Origin: RYN-230 sp963837335 | GTDB lineage: Bacteria; Actinomycetota; Actinomycetes; Streptosporangiales; Streptosporangiaceae | NCBI GenBank assembly: GCA_963837335.1 | Contig: CAWINS010000006.1 | Location: forward strand, 186,001 to 250,000 | Reading direction: 5' to 3' | DNA: 64,000 bases | Shown here: in pieces, positions 33,375-41,676 of the stretch | Layout of the letters: the number at the start of each line of letters is the position of its first letter | How positions within the stretch are numbered: the stretch's first letter is position 1 | Notes under the pieces: model-generated | The model's input: only the letters and a program-made list of their open reading frames with translations | What the model was told of the DNA's origin: nothing | The model's database searches: none | Translations under genes and position numbers: made by a program

Positions 33375-35714
33375 ATGCCCGAGTCGAACCCGACCGCACG
33401 GTCTGCCGAGCAGCCATCTGCTGAGCAGCCATCTGCCGAGCAACGGGCCGTTGCGCAACCGCCTGTTGAGCGACTGGCCGTTGAGCAACTGTCCCTAGAG
33501 CAGAAGGCCGCCCTGCTCTCCGGCCGCGATTTCTGGTCTACCCAGGCGTTCGATGCCGCCGGGGTACCGTCGATCGTGCTCACCGACGGCCCGCACGGGG
33601 TGCGCCGCCAGGTCCAGTTCGACCGCCTGGGTGCGCACCAGGCGGTGCCGGCCACCTGTTTCCCGCCGGCGGTCGCGGTCGGATCCAGCTGGGATCCCCG
33701 GGTCGCCGGGAGGATCGGCGCTGCTGTCGGCCGGGAGGCACGGGCGCTGGGCGTGCACGTCGTGCTCGGCCCCGGAGTGAACATCAAGCGGTCACCGCTG
33801 TGCGGGCGGAACTTCGAGTACTACTCAGAAGATCCGCTGCTGGCTGGCGTGCTCGGCGCCGCGCACGTCCAGGGCCAGCAGGGCCAGGGCGTCGGGGCGT
33901 CGGTCAAGCACTTCGCGGCGAACAATCAGGAAACCGACCGCATGCTGGTCAGCGCCGATGTCGACGAGCGCACGCTGCGTGAGATCTACCTGCCCGCCTT
34001 CGAGCGGATCGTCACCCAGGCTCATCCGGCCACGGTGATGTGCGCCTACAACAAGGTCAACGGCGTGTACGCGGCCCAGAACCGGTGGCTGCTGACCGAG
34101 GTCCTGCGCGGGGAATGGGGCTTCGCCGGCGCGGTGGTCTCCGACTGGGGTGCCGTGCACGACCCGGTGGCCGCGCTGGCCGCCGGGCTGGACCTGGAGA
34201 TGCCCGGCACCGGGGGCCAGAGCGCACAGCGGATCGTCGGCGCCGTCCGGGCCGGTGACCTGGACGAGGCCGTGGTCGACGCCGCCGTCGGCCGGGTGCT
34301 CGCCCTGACCGGCCTCGTCACCCGCCCGGCCGGCCTCGCCGCCGGGTTCGACGCAGACGCCCATCACGCCCTGGCGCGGCAGGTGGCTGCCGACTGCGCC
34401 GTGCTGCTGAAGAACGACGGCGGCACCCTGCCGCTGACCGGTGGCGGCCCGATCGCCGTGGTCGGTGAGTTCGCCCGGGCACCGCGCTACCAGGGCGGCG
34501 GCAGCTCGCACGTCAACCCCACCCGGGTTGACGCCGCACTGGACGCTATCCGCGCGCTGGCCGCCGGGCCCGGCCGCGACGTCGGCTTCGCCCCCGGGTT
34601 CACCGTCGACGGCAGTGGCGACGCCGCGGCGCTGCGCGAGGAGGCGGTGGCTGCCGCCCGGCACGCCGAGGTCACGGTGGTCTTCGCCGGGCTCGGGGAG
34701 CGGGAGGAGTCCGAGGGGTTCGACCGGGAGACCCTCGGCCTGCCCGCCGCCCAGGTCGATGTCATCCGGGCCGTCGCCGCGGCCAGCCCGCGTACCGTCG
34801 TCGTCCTGTCCCATGGGGGCGTGGTCTCGCTGGAAGGCTGGCACGACGACGTGGACGCCATCCTGGATGGCTTCCTGCTCGGCCAGGCTGGCGGCCCGGC
34901 CCTCGCCGACCTGCTCTTCGGCGTGGCCAACCCGTCGGGCCACCTGGCCGAGACGATCCCGCTGCGGCTGGCCGACAACCCCAGCTACGTCAACTTCCCG
35001 GGCGAGCAGGGGCACGTCCGCTACGGCGAGGGCGTGATGGTCGGTTATCGCTGGTACGACACGGTCGGCCTGCCGGTCCGTTACCCGTTCGGCCACGGCC
35101 TGTCCTACACCACCTTCAGCACCGGGGATCTGACCGTCGAGGTCACCGGCCCGGACACCGCCCGCGCCTTCGTCGCCGTCACCAACACCGGCGGCCGGGC
35201 CGGCCAGCACGTCGTCCAGTTGTACGTCGCCACCACGGCCGGCCCGGCCCGCCGCCCCTCGCGGGAACTGCGCGCCTTCACGAAGGTCAGCCTGGAGCCG
35301 GGGGAAACCCGCACGGTCCCGCTCGACCTGGACCGGCGCGCCTTCGCGTACTACGACCTCCGCGCGGCGGGCTGGATCGTCGCGCCCGGGACCTACCTCA
35401 TCCAGATCGGCGAGAACGCCGCCACGGTGGTCGGCGAGGCGGCCATCACCCTCACCGGCGACGTGGTCATCGCCGAGCTCACCCTGGACTCGACGGTGGG
35501 CGACTGGTTCACCCACCCCATCGTCGGCGCCACCCTGCTGGACGAGCTGACCGCGGGGATGAGCGACGAGCAGCGCGCCGGGCTGCCGGCCGACCCGGAT
35601 CTGCTGCGGGCCGTGGCGTCGATGCCGATCCAGCAGGCGCTGAGGATGCTGGGCGGAGCCGTCCCGGAGGCGACCCTGGAGCGGCTGATGGCCCGCAGCC
35701 GCCGCCCAGACTGA
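33375..35714 (+). CDS. Family 3 glycoside hydrolase (beta-glucosidase)
   Basis: GH3 enzyme of 779 residues that would release terminal beta-linked glucose or related sugars. The (beta/alpha)8 domain contains the nucleophile Asp257 in VVSDWGAVHD and the substrate loop SVKHFAANNQETDR. The second domain has GLGEREESEGFDRETLGLP, with the likely acid/base Glu, and a fibronectin-III-like domain follows (about 595-670). No signal peptide is seen, so it is probably cytoplasmic. The first ~45 residues form a pentapeptide repeat (SAEQP, AVEQL and similar) before the GH3 start LSLEQKAALLSGRDFW. It begins 39 bp after the SDR gene; no sugar transporter follows. Confidence 0.93.
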   Translation: MPESNPTARSAEQPSAEQPSAEQRAVAQPPVERLAVEQLSLEQKAALLSGRDFWSTQAFDAAGVPSIVLTDGPHGVRRQVQFDRLGAHQAVPATCFPPAVAVGSSWDPRVAGRIGAAVGREARALGVHVVLGPGVNIKRSPLCGRNFEYYSEDPLLAGVLGAAHVQGQQGQGVGASVKHFAANNQETDRMLVSADVDERTLREIYLPAFERIVTQAHPATVMCAYNKVNGVYAAQNRWLLTEVLRGEWGFAGAVVSDWGAVHDPVAALAAGLDLEMPGTGGQSAQRIVGAVRAGDLDEAVVDAAVGRVLALTGLVTRPAGLAAGFDADAHHALARQVAADCAVLLKNDGGTLPLTGGGPIAVVGEFARAPRYQGGGSSHVNPTRVDAALDAIRALAAGPGRDVGFAPGFTVDGSGDAAALREEAVAAARHAEVTVVFAGLGEREESEGFDRETLGLPAAQVDVIRAVAAASPRTVVVLSHGGVVSLEGWHDDVDAILDGFLLGQAGGPALADLLFGVANPSGHLAETIPLRLADNPSYVNFPGEQGHVRYGEGVMVGYRWYDTVGLPVRYPFGHGLSYTTFSTGDLTVEVTGPDTARAFVAVTNTGGRAGQHVVQLYVATTAGPARRPSRELRAFTKVSLEPGETRTVPLDLDRRAFAYYDLRAAGWIVAPGTYLIQIGENAATVVGEAAITLTGDVVIAELTLDSTVGDWFTHPIVGATLLDELTAGMSDEQRAGLPADPDLLRAVASMPIQQALRMLGGAVPEATLERLMARSRRPD
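33402..33506 (+). repeat. 15-bp tandem repeat in the 5' end of the GH3 gene
   Basis: Three well-preserved units start at 33402, 33417 and 33432 (tctgccgagcagcca and variants). Four more diverged 15-bp units follow to about 33506. The encoded pentapeptides run SAEQP, SAEQP, SAEQR, AVAQP, PVERL, AVEQL, SLEQK. Confidence 0.85.
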
Positions 35715-35786
35715 TCCTCCCGCGCCCCCAGACCTGCAAGGGCGCGGCCGCTCCGGCCTGCCCGGCGGCCATCAGCCCGGCCGGCA

Positions 35787-36860
35787 TCAGGCCTGCTGGC
35801 CCACCCCGACCAGGTTTCCGTAGCGGCTCGGGTCCGCGGGGACGTCGGCACCGGGATCGGGCCGCCACTCGGGGATGTAGACCAGCCCGGGATCCACCAC
35901 GGCGAAGCCGTCGAAGAAGCCGAGGATTTCCTGGTGGGAGCGCAGGTGCAGGTCCATGGCGACGCTGCGGTTGTACACCTTCTCGACCGCGTCGGCGACG
36001 CTGGGCCGCCCTTCGTTGGTGCCGTGCGAAATGACCAGGTAGCTGCCGGGCGCCAGCGCGTCGCGGAGGGTCGCCACGATGCCGCGGGGGTCTTCGGCGT
36101 CGGCGACGAAATGCAGGATGGAGACCAGCAGTAATCCGGTCGGCTGGGCCGGGTCGATCAGCCGGCGGGTGACCGCGTGGTCGAGGATCTGCTCTGGATC
36201 GCGCAGGTCCGCCTCGATGATCGCGGCGTTCTCGTTGCCCTCCAGGAGGGCCTTGCTGTGCGCCACGACCACCGGGTCGATGTCGACGTAGGCGATCCGG
36301 GCGGCCGGGTCGGCCTGCTGGGCGACCTCGTGCACGTTGCCCTGGGTGGGAATGCCCGAGCCGATGTCCAGGAACTGGCGGATACCGTTCGCGGCGAGGA
36401 ACCTGACCGCGCGGCCGATGAACGCGCGGTTGGCCCGGCCGATGAGCGGGGCGGTGGGTTCGACCGCGGCGATAGCCCGGGCCACGTCCTGATCGGCCAG
36501 GAAGTTATGCGTGCCGCCCAGCCAGTAGTCATAAACCCGGGCCGCGTTGGCCCGCCTGGTTTCCACCCCGGGAGGCACCCAGCCCGGCTCGGTCATGACG
36601 GCCCCTGGAGGTCGGCGTCCGCGTCCGTCGTCGGCTTCGGCTTCGGCGTTGGCGAGAAGGCGGCGGGCTTCGGCTTCATCGGCGGGGGCCACGAGCACGC
36701 GAACCCCCTGCACCTGCAGCGCTGGTTCCTGCCCGCCGGCATCGTCGGCCGACACGGCGGCGACCAGGTCGTTATTGCGCAGCATGCCGACGATCAGTTC
36801 CGCCTCGGTGCGGCTGCTCACCACGGCCACCGGCACGGTAGCCCCGTCAGGATCGGGCAT
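35787..36860 (-). CDS. DUF2007 domain fused to DUF574 (SAM-dependent methyltransferase-like)
   Basis: Protein of 357 residues with two parts. Residues 1-80 look like a DUF2007 signal-transducing domain (VVSSRTEAELIVGMLRNNDL...VLVAPADEAEARRLL). Residues 88-357 are a DUF574/PF04672 S-adenosylmethionine methyltransferase-like domain, typical of actinobacteria, with RVYDYWLGGTHNFLADQ, QFLDIGSGIPTQGNVHEVAQ (20), YVDIDPVVVAHS and SILHFVADAEDP. An internal Met (AVMTEPGWVPP) marks where free-standing DUF574 proteins usually begin. The fusion could be a real bifunctional protein or two ORFs joined by loss of a stop. The substrate is unknown. Confidence 0.85.
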   Translation of the reverse strand: MPDPDGATVPVAVVSSRTEAELIVGMLRNNDLVAAVSADDAGGQEPALQVQGVRVLVAPADEAEARRLLANAEAEADDGRGRRPPGAVMTEPGWVPPGVETRRANAARVYDYWLGGTHNFLADQDVARAIAAVEPTAPLIGRANRAFIGRAVRFLAANGIRQFLDIGSGIPTQGNVHEVAQQADPAARIAYVDIDPVVVAHSKALLEGNENAAIIEADLRDPEQILDHAVTRRLIDPAQPTGLLLVSILHFVADAEDPRGIVATLRDALAPGSYLVISHGTNEGRPSVADAVEKVYNRSVAMDLHLRSHQEILGFFDGFAVVDPGLVYIPEWRPDPGADVPADPSRYGNLVGVGQQA

Positions 36861-36955
36861 AGGGTTTCCTCTCCTCGAAGAGCTGCCACCGTGGCGCCGT
36901 CCGCCGGTGCCGGCAGGATTACCATCGCAGGCACACTATCGGCGGCAGGGACGGT

Positions 36956-37996
36956 ATGAACGCGGAGCAGCACCCGCCAGAACCTGATTACCGGGCCTAC
37001 GCGGCGGCCGGTGCCCGCGCCCTGCAGCGCTGGTACCGCCCATACCGGGGGCTCTGGCAGGGCGCGGGCTGGTGGCAGTCCGCGAACGCGCTGACCGCGG
37101 TCATCAGGTATGCCCAGGTCACCGCCGACCCGGCGCACTCGGCAGTGGTGGAAACCACCTTCCGGCGCGCCCCGCGCTGGCGGCGCGGATTCTGCAACAA
37201 ATTTTTTGACGATAACGCCTGGTGGGCGCTGGCCTGGATAGCAGCGTATGACCTGACGGGCGGCGGCCACTACCTTCACGCCGCTGAGCGGATCTTCGCG
37301 CGCAATGTGACGGGGTGGGACGGGACCTGCGGCGGCGGGCTGTGGTGGAGCACCGACCGCAAGTACAAGAATGCGATCACGAACGAGCTGTTCCTCACGC
37401 TGGCCGCCCGGCTGAGCCAGCGCACCCCTGATCCGGCCGGGCGGTACCGGGACTGGGCCCTGCGGGCCTGGGACTGGTTCTGCTCCGCTGGCCTGATCGG
37501 CCCGGGCGGACTGGTCAACGACGGGCTCACGGCCGACTGCCAGAACAACGGCCGCACCACCTGGACCTACAACCAGGGCGTGATCCTCGGCGGCCTGGCG
37601 TCACTGCACCAGATCACCGGGGACCACGGGTACCTGGAAACGGGCCGGTCCCTGGCGGACGCCGTGCTGGCCACGCTGACCACCCCCGCCGGGGCGAGCC
37701 CGGGCGGCATTCTCGTCGAGCCCAGCGAGCGGCCCGGTGACAGCGACCGCCGCTACGGGGACGACACCCAGTTCAAGGGGATCTTCATGCGGTACCTGCA
37801 CGACTTCTACGCCGTCAGCCCCCGCCCGGCCTACCGGCAGTTCTTCCTCCGCAATGCCCGGTCCCTGTGGGCCAACGCCAGGAATCAGCAGAACCAGTTC
37901 GGCATGCACTGGTCCGGCCCGTTTGACCGGGCCGGCGCCAGCCAGCAGAGCTCGGCCCTGGACGCGCTCAACGCCGCCGCCCTCACGGCGGGCTAG
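36956..37996 (+). CDS. Family 76 glycoside hydrolase-like protein
   Basis: Alpha/alpha-barrel protein of 346 residues resembling GH76 alpha-1,6-mannanases. The adjacent acidic pair Asp85-Asp86 in CNKFFDDNAWWALAWIAAYD (20) matches the catalytic pair position of GH76. Further family segments are GGLWWSTDRKYKNAITNELF (20) and TWTYNQGVILGGL. No signal peptide or membrane anchor is visible, unlike secreted fungal members, so cytoplasmic action on imported oligosaccharide is inferred. ATG at 36956 lies 95 bp from the divergent DUF574 gene. The preceding TA-containing stretch has no clear promoter that I can name. Confidence 0.85.
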   Translation: MNAEQHPPEPDYRAYAAAGARALQRWYRPYRGLWQGAGWWQSANALTAVIRYAQVTADPAHSAVVETTFRRAPRWRRGFCNKFFDDNAWWALAWIAAYDLTGGGHYLHAAERIFARNVTGWDGTCGGGLWWSTDRKYKNAITNELFLTLAARLSQRTPDPAGRYRDWALRAWDWFCSAGLIGPGGLVNDGLTADCQNNGRTTWTYNQGVILGGLASLHQITGDHGYLETGRSLADAVLATLTTPAGASPGGILVEPSERPGDSDRRYGDDTQFKGIFMRYLHDFYAVSPRPAYRQFFLRNARSLWANARNQQNQFGMHWSGPFDRAGASQQSSALDALNAAALTAG

Positions 37997-38050
37997 CGGC
38001 CCGGTAACGCCCGCCAAGACAGGCGTCGGCTTGGTGAACGGTTTGCCCAG

Positions 38051-38066
38051 GTAGCAACGTTGTTAC
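38051..38066. promoter_or_regulatory. Near-perfect palindrome upstream of the anti-sigma-like gene
   Basis: GTAGCAACGTTGTTAC is a 16-bp inverted repeat with one mismatched pair, centred on AACGTT. It lies about 67 bp upstream of the proposed ATG at 38133. A dimeric regulator site is possible; no regulator is identified. Confidence 0.4.
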
Positions 38067-38132
38067 GGGTATGGGGGTATGCCCGATGGTTCCGGCCGGC
38101 CCGCGCCTGTGCGGCGGACACGGACTCGCGCC

Positions 38133-38846
38133 ATGACCGGCGTGGGGGAGTGCGGTGTAATCCGCCATGCGCTGGGGGTCTACATCCTGGGCGCGATCAG
38201 CCCGCCCGACCGCAGCACCGTCGAGCACCATCTGGCCCGGTGCGCCGATTGCCGGGCGGAACTGGCCGGGCTCGCGGCCCTGCCGGGCCGGCTGGGCAGT
38301 GTGCCGGCCGCCGATATCACCAGGATGGCCGGGGACGAGCGCGGCGGGGCGGGCCGGGGCGGACGCCCGCCTGACGTCCCGCTGCAGACGTTGCTGGACC
38401 GGGCGGCCCGGGTCCGCCGGCGCCTGCGCTGGCGCCGCATAGCCATAGCCGTGGCGGCGGTGGTGATCGTCGGCGGCGGCGCGGTATCGGTATCGAGGGT
38501 GCTGTACTCGCCGGCCACGCAGCCGTCCGCGCCGGCGGTGCCATGGGCGGCCACAGTCACCGGCAGCGACCCGCAGACGGGCATGTCCGCCACAGTGAAG
38601 TACCTGATTCGGCCGTGGGGACTCGCGCTGAAGGTGCAGGTCAGCGGGATCTCCCCGGGCACGAGGTGTGAACTGCAGGTCGTTGACGCCCGCGGGCGGG
38701 ACGTGCCGGCCGGGGGCTGGATGGTCGCAGCCGGCCACGCGGGGGCGTGGTACCCGGCTTCTTCCCCATTGCCCGCCGCTGATGTCCGCGGATTTCTCAT
38801 CACCACCGCGCAAGGCAAAGATCTGGTGCGCGTCTCCGCGCTATGA
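38133..38846 (+). CDS. Putative anti-sigma factor, zinc-finger type with one TM segment
   Basis: Protein of 237 residues from the ATG at 38133. An N-terminal zf-HC2/ZAS-like motif (HALGVYILGAISPPDRSTVE, then HHLARCADCRAEL) is followed by a Pro/Gly-rich linker. One TM segment comes next (IAIAVAAVVIVGGGAVSVS), then an extracellular domain of about 110 residues resembling the anti-sigma-K C-terminal type. It would hold an ECF sigma factor at the membrane. No sigma-factor gene is adjacent, so the partner is unknown or lies elsewhere. An upstream ATG at 38079 would add 18 Arg/Pro-rich residues. Confidence 0.75.
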   Translation: MTGVGECGVIRHALGVYILGAISPPDRSTVEHHLARCADCRAELAGLAALPGRLGSVPAADITRMAGDERGGAGRGGRPPDVPLQTLLDRAARVRRRLRWRRIAIAVAAVVIVGGGAVSVSRVLYSPATQPSAPAVPWAATVTGSDPQTGMSATVKYLIRPWGLALKVQVSGISPGTRCELQVVDARGRDVPAGGWMVAAGHAGAWYPASSPLPAADVRGFLITTAQGKDLVRVSAL

Positions 38847-38902
38847 CAAGGCGATGACGGAACGGTCGCGGTGCCGCCACCGACCCGGCCGGAGCATCTG
38901 GA

Positions 38903-39802
38903 TTACCCGGACGGGGTGACCTCGTACCACAGGCCGCCGTTCAGGTTGAGCTTGTTGCCGTGCGCCTGGCCCGGGGCGCTGTCGCCGACATAGGTGTAGA
39001 GCGGATGCCCGTTGTAGGTCGCCTGCGTCGAGCCGTCGGCGCGCTTGATGGTGCCGAGCGTCCCGGGCACGCCCGGGTCGGCGGTCACTGGTCCTTTCAC
39101 CGGCGGCCAGTACGCGGCGCAGGACCCGTTGCAGACCGACTTGGTGGCGGTGTCCGGGGCGAACCAGTAGAGGGTGAATCCCTTGGAGTTGGCCAGGACC
39201 GTGGTCCCGCCGGCCTGCACGGTGTGCACGGTGTGCGCGCCGCCAGCGGTGCTCGACGGTCCCGCCCCGCCGGCTCCGGCCACGGCGATTCCCAGCAGGA
39301 TCAGGGCGATCACCGACAGGCCCCCCACCGCCAGCCCGGCACCCGGTGTGCTCACCTGCAGCCTGGCGGCCAGCGACCCGGGCTGCGGGGGCGCCTCGGC
39401 GGCCGGGCGGGGCGCGGGGACCGCGGCGAAGATCGCCAGCACGGCGAAGGCCGCTACCTCGATCACCCCCGCGACGATTCCCGCGGTGGTGCGAACCTCG
39501 GTGAACCCGAACAGCCCGATCCACACCGTTAGCAGGTAGCCGCCGAGGGTGGACAGTGCGAACCCCGCGCCCGCCGCGGCGGCCAGCCGGCTGCCGGAGA
39601 CGAGCACCACGGCGGCCAGGCCGAAGGCCGCGATCACCTGCAGCAGGAAGAGCCAGCCGATCGTCGGAATAGACCGGTAGCCGGTCAGGTAGAGGTCGAG
39701 GTGGATGCCGCCGGTCGCGGCCAGCAGCCCGGCGCCCGCCACCCGCAACCCGAGCCGCGGCGTTCGCCCCAGCGTCGCTGGCTGCGTTCTGTCCATGATC
39801 AT
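38903..39802 (-). CDS. 4-TM membrane protein with C-terminal PF03640-type domain
   Basis: Protein of 299 residues. Residues 15-135 contain four hydrophobic segments (GGIHLDLYLTGYRSIPTIGW at the start), a fifth TM follows at about 158-178, and the rest is outside the cell. The C-terminal domain has the PF03640/COG4315 repeat pattern: GFTLYWFAPDTATKSVCNGS with a CNGSC Cys pair, AAYWPPV, IKRADGSTQATYNGHPLYTY (20) and APGQAHGNKLNLNGGLWYEV (20). The domain is a close paralog of the lipoprotein at 39891-40418. The 4-TM part is related to the protein at 41677-42159. Function unknown; part of a minus-strand run of membrane genes. Confidence 0.8.
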   Translation of the reverse strand: MIMDRTQPATLGRTPRLGLRVAGAGLLAATGGIHLDLYLTGYRSIPTIGWLFLLQVIAAFGLAAVVLVSGSRLAAAAGAGFALSTLGGYLLTVWIGLFGFTEVRTTAGIVAGVIEVAAFAVLAIFAAVPAPRPAAEAPPQPGSLAARLQVSTPGAGLAVGGLSVIALILLGIAVAGAGGAGPSSTAGGAHTVHTVQAGGTTVLANSKGFTLYWFAPDTATKSVCNGSCAAYWPPVKGPVTADPGVPGTLGTIKRADGSTQATYNGHPLYTYVGDSAPGQAHGNKLNLNGGLWYEVTPSG

Positions 39803-39890
39803 TTCTGTCCCTTTCCGGCCGGCGGCCGGGTGGGGCGCGTCCCCCGGGGGGAGGAGCGTCGCCCGCCACCGCCTGGCGGGTCAGTCCCGC

Positions 39891-40418
39891 TCAGTAGCCT
39901 CCGGAGGAACTAGCTGAGTGGGTGGCGGCCGGCGCGGCTGCGCCGGAGATGGTCACCTCATGCCATACCCCGCCGGAGAGGTTGAGCCCGTTGCCCTTGG
40001 CCTGGCCCGGGGCGGTGTCGCTGACGTAGGTGTAGAGCGGGTGGCCGTTCCAGGTGGCCTGGACTGAGCCGTCAGCCCGCTTGATCGTGGCCAGCGTGCC
40101 GGTCACCCCGGTGCCCGCGGTCGCCGGGCCTTTCACCGGCGGCCAGTAGTGCGCGCAGGACCCGTTGCAGTTCGACTTGGTCGCGGTGTCCGGCGCGAAC
40201 CAGTACAGGGTGAATCCCCTGGCGTTGGTCAGGACCGTGGCACTGCCGATCTTCGCCGTCTTCAGCGCCGAACTGGACGCCGCCGCCGGGGAGGCTGCGG
40301 CGCTGGAGGCGGAACTGCCGGACCCGGCCGTGCTCCCCGTCGATGAGCTCCCGCACGCCGCGGCGACCAGGGCCAGGCCAGCCAGTCCAGCCGGTGCCCA
40401 CCATTTGTTACGCATCAC
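39891..40418 (-). CDS. Secreted lipoprotein with PF03640-type repeats
   Basis: Lipoprotein of 175 residues. The signal peptide ends in the lipobox LVAAAC (Cys about 22), and a Ser/Ala-rich linker follows. The mature domain carries the PF03640/COG4315 pattern: GFTLYWFAPDTATKSNCNGS with CNGSC, AHYWPPV, IKRADGSVQATWNGHPLYTY (20) and GQAKGNGLNLSGGVWHEV. It is anchored on the outer face of the cytoplasmic membrane. The C-terminal domain of the next gene is its paralog, so a local duplication is likely. Function unknown. The ATG at 40418 (or the next codon) starts 82 bp downstream of the 4-TM gene. Confidence 0.85.
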   Translation of the reverse strand: MMRNKWWAPAGLAGLALVAAACGSSSTGSTAGSGSSASSAAASPAAASSSALKTAKIGSATVLTNARGFTLYWFAPDTATKSNCNGSCAHYWPPVKGPATAGTGVTGTLATIKRADGSVQATWNGHPLYTYVSDTAPGQAKGNGLNLSGGVWHEVTISGAAAPAATHSASSSGGY

Positions 40419-40500
40419 ATACCCCCGCTAACAGAAGAGTGACCTCTCACCCCCAGCACGTACGGTGCGGCCAGTCTGGTTCACCGGGTAGGTGAGCTGT

Positions 40501-40965
40501 TCAGCTTCCGCCTACGCCCAGAGTGGTCAGCAAGACCAGGACGATGGTGGCGGCGGCGAATACACCGTGAGTGATGACCACCGGCAGCGGAAAATGCCGT
40601 TCCGGCGGGACGGCCGTCCAGTTGCGGGCGGACCTGGCCGCGGCGCCCACGGGGGCGGCCGACGGGGCCGCATGGGTCCGGTACACGCCGACCCAGCGGG
40701 CCGCCATGATGAAGCCGAACAGGGCGACGGGAGCCAGGATGAACGTGGCCAGCCAGGCCAGCCGGTCGGTGTCAGTAAGCAGATAGATCCCCCACACGAC
40801 CAGCCCGCTCATCGCGAGCAGGGCATGCGCACTGATCACCGGCACGGGCAGGCGGGTCGCCGCGGCCGACTGGAACTCGCGGTCGTATTCGATGAGCCAG
40901 ATCGTCAGCAGGTAAAGCCCCGCGCCAGCGGTGAGAATCCAGGCAATAAGGCCAGCCTGTGGCAT
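40501..40965 (-). CDS. Four-TM membrane protein with paired intramembrane histidines
   Basis: Membrane protein of 154 residues from the ATG at 40965 (MPQAGLIAWILTAGAGLYLL, 20). Four hydrophobic segments are visible. TM2 begins LPVPVISAHALLAMSGLVVW (20) and TM4 begins FPLPVVITHGVFAAATIVL, so each carries a His after a shared LPVxxxxH pattern. This is compatible with heme b binding, as in small cytochrome b-type proteins, but that is inference. It lies between a GNAT gene and the PF03640 lipoprotein, on the same strand as the redox-like genes. Upstream of the ATG the frame continues without family character and is excluded. Confidence 0.7.
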   Translation of the reverse strand: MPQAGLIAWILTAGAGLYLLTIWLIEYDREFQSAAATRLPVPVISAHALLAMSGLVVWGIYLLTDTDRLAWLATFILAPVALFGFIMAARWVGVYRTHAAPSAAPVGAAARSARNWTAVPPERHFPLPVVITHGVFAAATIVLVLLTTLGVGGS

Positions 40966-41178
40966 GCGTACTCCATCCTCGGCAGCACGGCCGAGCCGGT
41001 GCCGGTGATCTGCTGGATAAACGCCGAGGCGCCGCAACGGGCCGCATGCTGAATGCGAGTAACTGGGGTGCCCCCGACCATCCTTGTTCACGGGCCAGAT
41101 GGTCAGGAAGTTCACAAACCTGGCACGTCTCTTTGCACGCTAGTACCGCCGGGCCGTGGGGGCGAGGCTGTCCGGCCC

Positions 41179-41658
41179 TTAGAGGTCTCTTTCGTAACAG
41201 AAGTTGACCGGCCCGTCTGGCCCGCCTTCACGGTTGGTGAAGCCGAGGCTCTCGTACAGCGCCCGGGCGGCCACATCATCCTCGCTGGTGCCCAGATCCA
41301 TGTAATCGGCGCCCAGCTGCCGGGCCTGGTCGAGCGCGCTTTCCATCAGCCGGCGCCCCAGTCCCTGCCCACGCCAGGCGGGAACGACATACAACTCCGC
41401 CAGGTAGCACTCGAGGCCCGCGCTCCAGAAGGAGGGGCGGAAACGGAGCACCGCCAGGCCGTCGGGTCCCGGGCCGCCAAGCAAGATCACCGTCTCGTCT
41501 GAGCCCAGCAACCGCCCGATTCGCTCAGCCAGTACCGCAGGACCGGGCGTGGGATCGTCGTACTCCCGGTTGAAATCGTGCAGCAACTGCCCGATGGTGC
41601 CCACGTCCGCGGCCGTGGCGCGCCGGATGGCCAGGCCCGCGCGATCCGCCTCTCTCAT
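41179..41658 (-). CDS. GNAT-family N-acetyltransferase
   Basis: Acetyltransferase of 159 residues. The acetyl-CoA binding motif lies in LYVVPAWRGQGLGRRLMESA (20), preceded by the beta-strand AVLRFRPSFW and followed by YMDLGTSEDDVAARALYESL (20) and GFTNREGG, the usual GNAT C-terminal half. The substrate cannot be predicted. The ATG at 41658 lies 18 bp from the upstream membrane-protein stop, so co-transcription with the membrane cluster is likely. Its functional link to that cluster is unclear. Confidence 0.88.
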   Translation of the reverse strand: MREADRAGLAIRRATAADVGTIGQLLHDFNREYDDPTPGPAVLAERIGRLLGSDETVILLGGPGPDGLAVLRFRPSFWSAGLECYLAELYVVPAWRGQGLGRRLMESALDQARQLGADYMDLGTSEDDVAARALYESLGFTNREGGPDGPVNFCYERDL

Positions 41659-41676
41659 GGCACCGAATCTATCGGC

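Noticed and set aside
33825..35516. A 563-codon minus-strand frame opposite the GH3 gene
   Set aside because: Antisense to a clear GH3 catalytic domain; no ribosome site and no family motif.
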